Source: JBGPIT01 sp041485125
GTDB taxonomy: Bacteria > Desulfobacterota > Binatia > UTPRO1
Direction: 5' to 3'
DNA length: 24,753 bases
Assembly (NCBI GenBank): GCA_041485125.1
Contig: JBGPIT010000026.1
Span: 1-24,753, forward strand
This document shows positions 16,184 through 23,755 of this stretch, one piece after another. The position numbers were made by a program, and so were the translations under genes. The number at the start of each line of letters is the position of its first letter. Position 1 is the first letter of the stretch. A model generated the notes under the pieces. That model did not search any database. It was not told where the DNA came from and saw only the letters and a list, made by a program, of their open reading frames with translations.

Positions 16184-18541
16184 ATGCGTGGACTCGCCCG
16201 GATCGTTGCCATTCTGCTCGCCGTCACGGTCTTCGCTCCCGCGGCGTCCGCCGCCGTCAAGTGTCGTGGTGGCGCGTTCGCCGTGAGCGATGCCCGGGAC
16301 ATTCTCGCGATCCGCGGCGCGATCGCGCGGGCGTGCCCGTGCGCGAGCTTCGACGGCTCGACGGGACAGGCGCACGGCGACTTCAAGAAGTGCGGCAATG
16401 CCGTGATCAGCGATGCCACCGACGGTACGCCGGTGCTCGGGTTCACCTTGCGGCCGCAGTGCCAAGGCGAGCTGAAGAAGTACGTCTCCCACTCGACCTG
16501 CGGCTATCCGGCGGCCGACAACCGGGTCATCTGTTGCGAGGTCAAGGCGATCACGGCGAAGACGAAGGCCGGGGTGAAGAAGCTCGACAAGTGCGTGACC
16601 GCATCGTCGGGCAGCCCGGTGCGGAGCGCGTGCTTCGCCTCGTCGTTCACCGACATCTGCACCGCCGACATCGCCAGTCCGTGTCGCACGCGCGTCGCGC
16701 AGGAGACCGTCGATCTTCCAAGCGCGGCCGAGGGTGCGCACACGCCGGGGACCTCCGGCGTCGTGGTGACGAATCCGAAGCTGCTCGCGCAGTTCGGCGG
16801 CCCGAGCTTCAGCCTCAACAACGCCCGCTACACGCGTTGGCGGCTCGCCGGCCCCGAGCAGCAGCCCGACGCGATCCTCGTGCTCGTCCCAGGGTTCGAA
16901 GGCGGCGCCGCGGACTTCCGCATTCTCGCGGAGAACCTCATCGTCCGTGCGAACGCCGGCGGTCAGCTCCTCGAGGTCTGGGGCTTCGACCGGCGCTCCA
17001 ACCAGCTCGAGGACCTCGTCGGCGCGGACATCGCCGAGGAGTTCCTGAACGCACCCGTCGCCCTCGATTGGTTCTTCGGCGGCGAGCTCACGCTGCCGCT
17101 GCATCCCACTCTCGTGGCCGGACCGAACCGGCGCGCGGTGTTCTACGACACGCAAGCCGACGTGCCCTTCATCGCCGATTGGACGCCGCTCCTCTTCGCG
17201 CGTGACATCGATGCCGTCGTGACCGCCGCGCGCGCGGCGGCACGAAACCAAAACGCCTTTCTCGGCGGCCACTCGATGGGAACGACATTCGCCGCCCGCT
17301 ACGCGTCGACGGATTTCAACTTGACCGGCGTGGGCGCGCCCGATCCGGGCTATGCGAAGGTGCGCGGCATCGTGCTTCTCGAAGGCGGCGGCGGCTCGAC
17401 CGCCGGCGCTCCGCTCACCGCCGACACGCTCGACCGCATCGAGGCGAAGTTCGACGGCGGCCTCTTCGGCGCGGTGCGCGACAACGCCGCTCGCTGCGTC
17501 GACGGCCTCACGCTGTGCACGATCGCGAACGAGGCGAACGATTGCATCGGGCAACTACCGCCGAAGTGCACGCCGCCGACGACGTCATATTCCGTCGTCC
17601 CCGGGCTGCTGAACGCGCGCATCCTCGCGTCCTCGGAGCCGGCGACGATTCAGACCGCCTACGACCCGGATACCGGCCGGCAGATCCTCATTGCGGATCA
17701 GGGCTCGGTCGGCAACAACGCGGTGGCCAAGGTCCCCGACCTGTCGGGACTCTCGCTGCTGCCGCCGGCGACGGCCTTCGGCGGGCTCGGCAGCTTCATC
17801 GACGACGACAGCTTCATCGCCTCACTCGCCCCGTTCTTGTCGACGTCGGTCGGCTCGCCCGGCCCGACCGTGGGCGGGCTCGTCACCTGGCGGGACATCA
17901 CCGAAGGCATTCCGGTGTCGGTGCTGCCCAACAACGGCCCGCCTCCGACCAGCCTACCGGCGAGCGTGTGGGGCCAGGAGAAAGAGCTCACCCGCTTCGA
18001 TAAGCTGGCACGCTCGTACTACGAGGGCCACACCAACTTCACCGACTGGTACTATCCGAACGCCGGACTGAGCGTGACGTCGATCACCGGCGTGTGCTCG
18101 AGCGGCTTTTGCAGCGTCGGCAACGTGGGGATGGCGTGCTCGACGAACGCGCAGTGCTCACAGGCGGTCAGCCTCGACTCGTCGGCGCTCTCGATCGGCC
18201 GCGGACGTCGCGACATCGAGAACCTCACGCAAGCGGCGGCGATCAACGTCCCCGTGATCACCGTCTGCGGCACCAACGGTCTCGCGACCGTGCCGGGTGT
18301 CTACGTCCCGTTCGCGACGAGCATCGCGCCGTGCACCGCGCCGAGCTGCAACGGCACGCCGCGCGTCGTCAACCCGACGATGCCGAACACCGCGTTCCCG
18401 ACCTTCGGGGGCGTCAACGGCGGGTTCGAGGTCGTGGTGGCCGAGGGCTTGACCCACGTCGACGTCCTGTCGGCCGAGGACGTCGCCGCCAACCCGATCG
18501 TTCCGGCGCTGACCGCGTTTCTGGCCCGGAACGCGCTGTAG
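16184..18541 (+). CDS. Large secreted alpha/beta hydrolase with Cys-rich N-terminal domain
   Basis: The ATG at 16184 follows GAGGTGA and begins a clear signal peptide (MRGLARIVAILLAVTVF, cleavage after ASA at about residue 23). Mature residues 24-170 are a Cys-rich module with 12 cysteines, including CPC and CC pairs. Residues ~190-785 are an alpha/beta hydrolase: LVLVPGFEGG strand, nucleophile in GGHSMG (S364), and a late histidine in EGLTHVDVL (H758) fitting the catalytic His. A second cysteine run, C-x4-C-x8-C-x5-C, sits within the hydrolase at about 640-660. It is probably exported and disulfide-stabilised; substrate (lipid, ester or other) is unknown. At 785 aa it is far longer than a simple lipase (about 300). 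The open frame upstream to 15956 overlaps the divergent PucR gene and is not used. Confidence 0.85.
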   Translation: MRGLARIVAILLAVTVFAPAASAAVKCRGGAFAVSDARDILAIRGAIARACPCASFDGSTGQAHGDFKKCGNAVISDATDGTPVLGFTLRPQCQGELKKYVSHSTCGYPAADNRVICCEVKAITAKTKAGVKKLDKCVTASSGSPVRSACFASSFTDICTADIASPCRTRVAQETVDLPSAAEGAHTPGTSGVVVTNPKLLAQFGGPSFSLNNARYTRWRLAGPEQQPDAILVLVPGFEGGAADFRILAENLIVRANAGGQLLEVWGFDRRSNQLEDLVGADIAEEFLNAPVALDWFFGGELTLPLHPTLVAGPNRRAVFYDTQADVPFIADWTPLLFARDIDAVVTAARAAARNQNAFLGGHSMGTTFAARYASTDFNLTGVGAPDPGYAKVRGIVLLEGGGGSTAGAPLTADTLDRIEAKFDGGLFGAVRDNAARCVDGLTLCTIANEANDCIGQLPPKCTPPTTSYSVVPGLLNARILASSEPATIQTAYDPDTGRQILIADQGSVGNNAVAKVPDLSGLSLLPPATAFGGLGSFIDDDSFIASLAPFLSTSVGSPGPTVGGLVTWRDITEGIPVSVLPNNGPPPTSLPASVWGQEKELTRFDKLARSYYEGHTNFTDWYYPNAGLSVTSITGVCSSGFCSVGNVGMACSTNAQCSQAVSLDSSALSIGRGRRDIENLTQAAAINVPVITVCGTNGLATVPGVYVPFATSIAPCTAPSCNGTPRVVNPTMPNTAFPTFGGVNGGFEVVVAEGLTHVDVLSAEDVAANPIVPALTAFLARNAL

Positions 18542-18553
18542 GACGATCGGGCC

Positions 18554-18610
18554 GAGGTCGGGCGTAGAGTCGGCAGCACGGCGCCGGCTCTACGTTCCGA
18601 CCTCTCTTTT
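18554..18610 (+). terminator. Long hairpin terminator of the secreted hydrolase gene
   Basis: Arms GAGGTCGG plus CGTAGAG pair with CTCTACG plus CCGACCTC, giving about 15 base pairs with one small internal bulge, followed on the plus strand by TCTTTT. It begins 12 bases after the hydrolase stop. Its right arm lies within the last codons of the convergent mutase gene (which ends at 18590). On the minus strand no T-run follows, so it seems one-directional. Confidence 0.75.
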
Positions 18611-19966
18611 CGCCTCTGCGAGGACGCCCTCGACCATCGAGCGGTACTCGGCGAGCTTCGCCGGCGTCGACGCCTCGAAGCGCATGACGAGGACGGGCTG
18701 GGTGTTGGAGGCACGGATCAGGCCCCAGCCTTCCGGAAACTTCACCCGCACGCCGTCGATGTCGATGATGTCGCACCCGAGCTTCCGGAACTTCTCCTTC
18801 GCGGCGTCGGCGATCTTGAACTTCAGCTCGTCGGGGCAGTCGACGCGGATCTCGGGCGTGCTGACCGCCGGCGGCAGGTCGGCGATCTGCTGCGAGAGCG
18901 GCTTGCCGGTGCGGGCGATGATCTCGATCATCCGGCAGGCGGCGTAGATCGCGTCGTCGTAGCCGTAGTAGCGGTCGGCGAAGAAGATGTGGCCGCTCAT
19001 CTCGCCGCCGAGGAGGGCGCCGGTCTCGCGCATCTTCGCCTTCAGGAGCGAGTGCCCCGCCTTCCACATGATCCCCTTGCCGCCGCGCTTCTCGATGTCG
19101 TCGTAAAGCCGCTGCGAGCACTTCACCTCGGAGACGACGACCGCGCCCGGGTGCTGGGCGAGGATGTCGCGTGCGAAGACAACGAGCATCTCGTCGCCCC
19201 AGAGAATCTTGCCCTTGTCGTCGACGAGGCCGACCCGGTCGGCGTCGCCGTCGAACGCGACGCCCAGGTCGGCGTGATCCTCGAGCACCGTCTTGATCAG
19301 GTCGCGCACGTTCTCCTCGACGGTCGGGTCGGGGTGGTGATTCGGGAAGCGGCCGTCGGGCTCGCAGTAGAGGGTGTGGATGTCGCAGTTCATCGCCTCG
19401 ATGATGCGCGGCGCGACCGGGCCGGCGGCGCCGTTGCCGGCGTCGATCACGACCTTCAGCCGCCGCGGCATCTTGCCGAACTGCTTGATCAGCTCCTCCT
19501 GATACGGGGGGATGATCGGATAGAGCTCCTCGCGGCCTGGTGTCGCCGCCGTCTGGTACCGGCGCGCCTCCATGATCTTGCGGATCTCTTGGATCTGCTC
19601 GCCGTGGATCGTCACCTTGCCGACGGAGATCTTGAAGCCGTTGTGATCGGGCGGGTTGTGGCTGCCCGTCACCTGGATGCCGCCGTCGAGATCGAGGTGG
19701 AAGAGCGAGTAGTACGCGAGCGGCGTCGTGCACATTCCGATGTCGACGACGTCGAGCCCGCTCTCGCGCAGACCCTGCTTGACCGCGTCGGCGTACTTGT
19801 CGGAGGTGAGGCGGACGTCGCGGCCGACCGAGACGCGCTTGGCGCCCGTGGGCGCGACGAAGGTCGCGTAGGCGCGGCCGAGGTCGCGCGCGAAGTCGGC
19901 GTCGAAGTCTTTGTCGGCGATGCCGCGGATGTCGTACTCGCGAAAGATCTGCGGATTGATCTTCAT
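18590..19966 (-). CDS. Phosphomannomutase/phosphoglucomutase (AlgC/ManB family)
   Basis: The enzyme interconverts hexose 1- and 6-phosphates to supply nucleotide sugars for LPS and polysaccharides. The 458-aa product matches the bifunctional AlgC length (463). The four active-site regions are present: the phosphoserine loop TGSHNPPDHNG (S102), the magnesium loop DGDADR (239-244), the sugar loop GGEMSGH (322-326), and the phosphate site RASNTQP near residue 420. The ATG follows GGAG and overlaps the pdxA stop by four bases (ATGA). It could prefer glucose or mannose, which the sequence does not settle, so I leave the symbol empty. It is the last gene of the surA-pdxA string. Confidence 0.93.
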   Translation of the reverse strand: MKINPQIFREYDIRGIADKDFDADFARDLGRAYATFVAPTGAKRVSVGRDVRLTSDKYADAVKQGLRESGLDVVDIGMCTTPLAYYSLFHLDLDGGIQVTGSHNPPDHNGFKISVGKVTIHGEQIQEIRKIMEARRYQTAATPGREELYPIIPPYQEELIKQFGKMPRRLKVVIDAGNGAAGPVAPRIIEAMNCDIHTLYCEPDGRFPNHHPDPTVEENVRDLIKTVLEDHADLGVAFDGDADRVGLVDDKGKILWGDEMLVVFARDILAQHPGAVVVSEVKCSQRLYDDIEKRGGKGIMWKAGHSLLKAKMRETGALLGGEMSGHIFFADRYYGYDDAIYAACRMIEIIARTGKPLSQQIADLPPAVSTPEIRVDCPDELKFKIADAAKEKFRKLGCDIIDIDGVRVKFPEGWGLIRASNTQPVLVMRFEASTPAKLAEYRSMVEGVLAEAKREVGT

Positions 19967-21036
19967 CGGCCGCTCCGCGCCGCGTTGCGCTCCTGAGCTC
20001 GGTCCATCGTGGTTCCTTTCCTGGCGGCTGTGCGCCGCGCTCCAGAGTCACCGGCCGCGCGATCCGCCGCCGCCATCCGCGCCGCGAGCAGCAGCGCCGC
20101 GATCATGCTGCCGGCGTTCGCTTGGCCCCGTCCCGCGATGTCGTAGGCGGTCCCGTGGTCGGGCGAGGTGCGGAGAATCGGCAAGCCGAGCGTGACGTTC
20201 ACGCCGTCGTGGAAGTGCAGGAGCTTGAGTGGGATGAGTCCCTGGTCGTGGTACATCGCGACCACCGCGTCGAACTCGCCGCTCACGGCGCGGAAGAAGA
20301 GCGAGTCGGCGGGATGCGGTCCCGACACGATCGCGCCGGCGCGCCGCGCCCGCTCGACCGCCGGCGCGATGATCGTCTGCTCCTCGCGCCCGAAGAGTCC
20401 CCCCTCGCCGGCGTGCGGGTTCAGGCCCGCGACGGCGATGCGCGGCGCGGCGAGGCGATGGTAGCGCCGCAGGTGCTCGTCGGTGATGAGCACCGTCCGG
20501 GTGACGTCGCGCATCGTGAGCGCGCCGGAAACCGCCGCGTGCGCCAGATGCGTCGTCACCAGGACGACCTTCAGGCGGTCACCGGCGAGCATCATCCGCA
20601 CCTCGCGCGCGCCCGTCAGGTCTTTCAAGAGCTCGGTGTGGCCGCTGATGGGAAAGCCCGCACGCGTGACGAGCGCCTTGTTGATCGGCGCCGTGACGAA
20701 GCCGTCGATCGTGCCTTCCTGCGCCATGCGCGTCGCGGCTTCGATGTAGCGATACGCGGCGCGACCGCCCTCGAGCGAAGGCCTGCCGGGACGGCGGGCG
20801 CGGACGCTGAGGGCACCGTCGCCGACGACGGGGATCGCCGCGGCCACGGCATCGGATTCCGGCGCGAAGCGGACCGGCACGCGCAGGCGCGCCGCGGTCT
20901 CCCGCAGCAGCTCGAGATCGCCGATGACGACCGGCTGGAGCGCGCGCGTCACCGCCTTCTCGGCGAGCGCCTTGACGACGACCTCGGGACCGATGCCCGC
21001 CGGATCGCCGAGCGTGATCCCGATCCGCGGCTTCAC
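19963..21036 (-). CDS. pdxA: 4-hydroxythreonine-4-phosphate dehydrogenase PdxA
   Basis: PdxA oxidises 4-phosphohydroxy-L-threonine in pyridoxal phosphate synthesis. The GTG at 21036 overlaps the surA stop by four bases (GTGA) and begins KPRIGITLGDPAGIGPE, the family signature. Metal-binding histidines are visible at H133 (SGHTELL), H208 (NPHAGEGG) and H263 (MYHDQGLIP), and the end motif SPDHGTAYDIAG is present. Length is 357 aa (E. coli 329); the additional ~30 C-terminal residues are low-complexity, Arg/Ala-rich, and extend to the mutase start. The surA-pdxA pairing is the same as in E. coli. Very secure. Confidence 0.96.
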   Translation of the reverse strand: MKPRIGITLGDPAGIGPEVVVKALAEKAVTRALQPVVIGDLELLRETAARLRVPVRFAPESDAVAAAIPVVGDGALSVRARRPGRPSLEGGRAAYRYIEAATRMAQEGTIDGFVTAPINKALVTRAGFPISGHTELLKDLTGAREVRMMLAGDRLKVVLVTTHLAHAAVSGALTMRDVTRTVLITDEHLRRYHRLAAPRIAVAGLNPHAGEGGLFGREEQTIIAPAVERARRAGAIVSGPHPADSLFFRAVSGEFDAVVAMYHDQGLIPLKLLHFHDGVNVTLGLPILRTSPDHGTAYDIAGRGQANAGSMIAALLLAARMAAADRAAGDSGARRTAARKGTTMDRAQERNAARSGR

Positions 21037-21986
21037 AACATGATCTCGACGTGGTGGCGCGCGCGCAGATCCTGCTTCAGCCAGCGGTCGTACCGCTCTT
21101 CCATGTTCTCTTTGTAGAGCTGCTCGCGGATGTCGTCGGAGACCTCTTTGAGGTCGCGGTGCGAGTCGCCAGCCTGCTGCTCGACCTTGAGGATGTGGTA
21201 GCCGGTGTCGGTCTCGATCACCTTGCTCACCTGGCCGGGCTTCAAGCTGAAGGCGGCGTCCTCGAACTCCTTGATCATCTGCCCACGCGCGATCTCGCCG
21301 ATGTCGCCGCCTTCCTCCGCGCCCGGTCCCTGCGAGTTCTTCTTCGCGAGCTCGGCGAAGTCCTTGCCGTCGGCGGCCTGCTCACGCAGCTGCTCCGCTT
21401 TGTCTTTGATCTCCGCCTTCTGGTCAGCCGTCGCCTCGGCGGGAACCAGCAGCGAGATCAGCCGCGCCTTCACGCTCGCCGGCTTGCCGTACTGATCGAT
21501 GTGGGCGTTGTAGTAGCGCTCGATCTCCTCCGGCGAGACGTTCACCTTGGCGCGGATCTCGCGGTTGATGAGGCTGGCGCGCTCGATGTCGCCCTTCACC
21601 TGCGCCCGGTACTGATCCCAGGTCATGCCCTGCTGCGCGAGCGCGGCGCGGAGCTGCGCGTCGTTCAAGTTGTTCCGCCCGCGGATGTTCGCGATGTAGT
21701 TGTCGACCTGCTGCTCGCTCGCGGTCAGCCCCTGCGATTTGATCTGCTTGTCGATGATCTTCTCGAGGACGAGCTCGTCGAGCAGCGCCTTCTGGTCGGT
21801 GGGCTCCGCGGCGGCGTCGACGCCGGCGGTCGCGGCGCGCGCGTGCTGCTGGTCGCGGAACTTGTCGAGCTCGAATTGCGTGACCGGATCGCCGTCGATG
21901 GTGGCGACGATCTTGTTCAGCGTCTCGCCCGACGCGACGACAGCGCCGAGGAGCAGCGTAAGCACGACGATCGCGAAGCGTCTCAT
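21033..21986 (-). CDS. Periplasmic peptidyl-prolyl isomerase, SurA-like
   Basis: SurA escorts outer-membrane proteins through the periplasm. The ATG at 21986 follows GGGAG by about six bases and starts a signal peptide (MRRFAIVVLTLLLGAVVASG). The mature N-terminus LNKIVATIDGDPVTQFEL is typical of SurA, followed by a helical SurA_N domain and one parvulin (rotamase) domain at about 165-265 with GGDIGEIARGQM and ETDTGYHILKVE. Length is 317 aa; E. coli SurA (428) has two parvulin domains, so this is the single-domain form. It overlaps the truncated mfd stop (ATGA) and pdxA, consistent with an mfd-surA-pdxA-mutase operon. If mfd is broken, its original promoter may now be displaced. Confidence 0.9.
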   Translation of the reverse strand: MRRFAIVVLTLLLGAVVASGETLNKIVATIDGDPVTQFELDKFRDQQHARAATAGVDAAAEPTDQKALLDELVLEKIIDKQIKSQGLTASEQQVDNYIANIRGRNNLNDAQLRAALAQQGMTWDQYRAQVKGDIERASLINREIRAKVNVSPEEIERYYNAHIDQYGKPASVKARLISLLVPAEATADQKAEIKDKAEQLREQAADGKDFAELAKKNSQGPGAEEGGDIGEIARGQMIKEFEDAAFSLKPGQVSKVIETDTGYHILKVEQQAGDSHRDLKEVSDDIREQLYKENMEERYDRWLKQDLRARHHVEIML

Positions 21987-22177
21987 AGCAATCTCCCGCA
22001 GAAGGACTTGAGCTCAGCGACGAGCCCGTCCGCGTCGCGCTCGGCGGGACGATAGCTGAGGCGGGAGTCGGGCGAAAGCTGGACGCGGCCCTTCTCCTTC
22101 TTCACCAACGCGAGCAGCGTCTCGGGGAGCACGGGCGTGTCGGAGTGGAACTCGAAGACGACCGAGTGGCGCAGCGG
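21983..22177 (-). pseudogene. mfd: 3' remnant of mfd (transcription-repair coupling factor)
   Basis: A minus-strand frame of about 64 codons ends in a TGA overlapping the surA ATG. It reads like the extreme C-terminus of Mfd: HSVVFEFHSDTPV, then LLALVKKEKGRVQLSPDSRLSY, split here as two pieces of one continuous frame, then ELKSF near the end. Nearly all its codons end in G or C, whereas the alternative frame over the same bases is Arg-rich. Upstream, an in-frame TGA (22178-22180) closes it exactly where an IS91-like transposase fragment starts on the other strand. The rest of Mfd (about 1,100 residues in intact homologues) is absent up to the window end. The product cannot work as drawn. Identification rests on memory of the family and mfd-surA adjacency. 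Confidence 0.6.
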
Positions 22178-22274
22178 TCACGAATTCCTGGAACGTTTGG
22201 CCGCGATCACGCCGCGCCCCCGCATCAATTTGGTGCTGTACCACGGCGTGCTGGCCCCGCGGGCGCGCTGGCGT
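22176..22274 (+). pseudogene. C-terminal remnant of an IS91-family (Y2) transposase
   Basis: A 33-codon stretch reads GHEFLERLAAITPRPRINLV, followed directly by LYHGVLAPRARWR. The ITPRPRINLV-LYHGVLAP string is characteristic of the C-terminal region of IS91/IS801/IS1294 type rolling-circle transposases (Y2_Tnp). It begins at the point where the mfd frame stops, and no catalytic Tyr domain lies upstream. After ARWR the frame runs on to a TGA at 22377-22379 through residues I cannot assign. It is a fragment left by a past insertion or deletion rather than a working transposase. Confidence 0.7.
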
Positions 22275-22278
22275 CCAC

Positions 22279-22296
22279 CGGGATCGTCCGATCCCG
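22279..22296. repeat. Perfect inverted repeat next to the IS91 remnant
   Basis: CGGGATCG and CGATCCCG form 8-bp arms around two bases, just after the recognisable transposase segment. IS91-type ends carry hairpins, so this may be part of an element end, but the loop is too short for a stable RNA-style hairpin and chance is possible in this GC-rich DNA. Confidence 0.3.
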
Positions 22297-22393
22297 CCGT
22301 CGGTCCCGCTGATTGTCGCGCCGACCCCAACTCCGTTGCGACCCTCGACGCGTGTTCGCTGCGCATCGCCGTCGGCTGAGCTCGTCCGCGTGG

Positions 22394-23563
22394 TCATAGC
22401 TCGTCGAGGAGCGCCTGCCAGGGTAGTGCGCGCACGCCTGGGGCCACCGCCCGCAGCTCGCCCCCGGCCTTGGGTGCCTCGTGGACGAGAAACATCGCGA
22501 CGGGCTTCGAGCGCCTCCGACCCATGGCCTCGGACAGACGCCGCATCGGCGCCGCCATCTGGGGGGTGACGGTGCGCGACGCCTTGCACTCGATCAGCGC
22601 GAGGGAGCCGCTCCGCCCCGGCACGAGGAAGTCCACCTCGAGCCCCTGCTGATCGCGGAAGTAGTACAGCTCCCGGCGCCGACCCGCGTTCGCCTGCACC
22701 TTGGCGATCTCTGCCGCGACGAAGCCTTCGAAGAGGGTGCCGAGGAACGGCGAGCGGGCGAGCTCGGCCGCCGTCTCGATGCCCAACAGGTGACACGCGA
22801 GCCCGGAGTCGGCGACGTACACCTTCGGCGACTTGATCAGGCGCTTCCCCAGATTCTCGTAGAAGGGCGGCACGATCAGGATCTGGGCGGTCGTCTCCAG
22901 CACGCCGAGCCACTGGGTGATCGTCGGGACGCTCACCCCGAGCGGCGCCGCCAGCTCGGTCTTGTTGAGAATCTGACCATGACGGCTGGCGAGGAGTGCC
23001 AGGAGGCGGCGAAACGTTGCCAGGTCCTTCACGGCAGTGACGGCGCGCACGTCGCGCTCGAGGTAGGTCTGCAGGTACGAGCGGAACCACAGCGCCGCCG
23101 CGGCCGGGCGCGCGATCACTTCCGGGTAGCCGCCGCGCAACAGGCTCACCTTCGGCGTCTCACGCGACGACAACGGGAGGAGATGCAGGACCGCCGCGCG
23201 GCCTGCCATCGATTCGGTCACGCCGTGCATCAACGTGGACTCTTGCGATCCGGTCAGCACCCACTGGCCCGTCCGACGCGGTCGGCGATCGATGCGAGCG
23301 CGGACGTATGCGAAGAGCTCCGGGACGTTCTGCATCTCGTCCAGGATGGCGGGTAGCTCGAGCTCGTCGAGAAAACCCTGAGGGTCGGCGCGGATGCGGA
23401 ACACGACGTCGGGGTCCTCCAACAGGACGTAGGTGGCGCGCGGCAGGAGGTGGCGCAGCAGCCACGTCTTCCCAGCCCGCCGCGGGCCGGTCAGGACGAC
23501 CGCCGGGAAAGCCTTCATCGCCCTCATCACCTGGGCTTCGAGTGCTCGGGGGACGTGTCGCAC
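22394..23563 (-). CDS. AAA-type ATPase with DUF4143 C-terminal domain
   Basis: A 389-aa member of the AAA_14/DUF4143 group, common in bacteria and archaea; exact function is not established. The N-terminal ATPase has Walker A GPRRAGKT (26-33), Walker B PAILDEMQ (71-78) and the sensor-like LTGSQ. A winged-helix region at about 200-235 (LNKTELAAPLGVSVPTITQWL) follows, then the DUF4143 part with VYVADSGLACHLLG, ending in GLEVDFL and LALIECKAS, a PD-(D/E)XK-like nuclease arrangement. The GTG at 23563 is needed to include the family's RALE start. There is no ribosome binding site, and the promoter -10 box ends 8 bases away, hinting at leaderless translation. It sits between two mobile-element pieces and was probably acquired with them. 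Confidence 0.9.
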   Translation of the reverse strand: MRHVPRALEAQVMRAMKAFPAVVLTGPRRAGKTWLLRHLLPRATYVLLEDPDVVFRIRADPQGFLDELELPAILDEMQNVPELFAYVRARIDRRPRRTGQWVLTGSQESTLMHGVTESMAGRAAVLHLLPLSSRETPKVSLLRGGYPEVIARPAAAALWFRSYLQTYLERDVRAVTAVKDLATFRRLLALLASRHGQILNKTELAAPLGVSVPTITQWLGVLETTAQILIVPPFYENLGKRLIKSPKVYVADSGLACHLLGIETAAELARSPFLGTLFEGFVAAEIAKVQANAGRRRELYYFRDQQGLEVDFLVPGRSGSLALIECKASRTVTPQMAAPMRRLSEAMGRRRSKPVAMFLVHEAPKAGGELRAVAPGVRALPWQALLDEL

Positions 23564-23571
23564 CTGTGAGT

Positions 23572-23600
23572 TTTATAAAGTGGTACTTCCGGATTCTCAA
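23572..23600 (-). promoter_or_regulatory. Near-consensus sigma-70 promoter of the DUF4143 ATPase gene
   Basis: On the minus strand TTGAGA (23595-23600) and TATAAA (23572-23577) are 17 bases apart, each matching 5 of 6 consensus bases. The predicted start lies one to three bases before the GTG at 23563. The local DNA is AT-rich compared with its surroundings. Confidence 0.65.
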
Positions 23601-23680
23601 GACCTGATTCCGTAGCAAGCGAATGGCCGGTGAACAGCGAAGGCGTTGTGGCGAACGGCAGTAGTAGGGCGATGTCAACA

Positions 23681-23722
23681 CAAAGTAGAAATGTCCGCTT
23701 CCCTCCAAAGTAGAGATGTCCG
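23681..23722. repeat. Two 17-bp direct repeats, 25-bp period, at the IS end
   Basis: CAAAGTAGAAATGTCCG (23681-23697) and CAAAGTAGAGATGTCCG (23706-23722) differ at one base. They are AT-rich and lie between the transposase stop and the presumed end of the element. They are likely bipartite transposase-binding sites. Confidence 0.7.
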
Positions 23723-23755
23723 GTTTGGACGACCGGGAAACGGGGAGGGACCGGA

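Noticed and set aside
16049..17554. A 501-codon minus-strand frame opposite the secreted hydrolase
   Set aside because: No signal, start or motif; the plus-strand frame has a ribosome binding site, signal peptide and GHSMG.
18414..20051. A 545-codon minus-strand frame overlapping the mutase gene in another frame
   Set aside because: Arg/Pro-rich composition; the mutase frame carries all four active-site motifs.
22014..23090. A 358-codon minus-strand frame spanning the island border
   Set aside because: It crosses the DUF4143 gene in the wrong frame and the mfd remnant in the wrong frame, and is Arg-rich.
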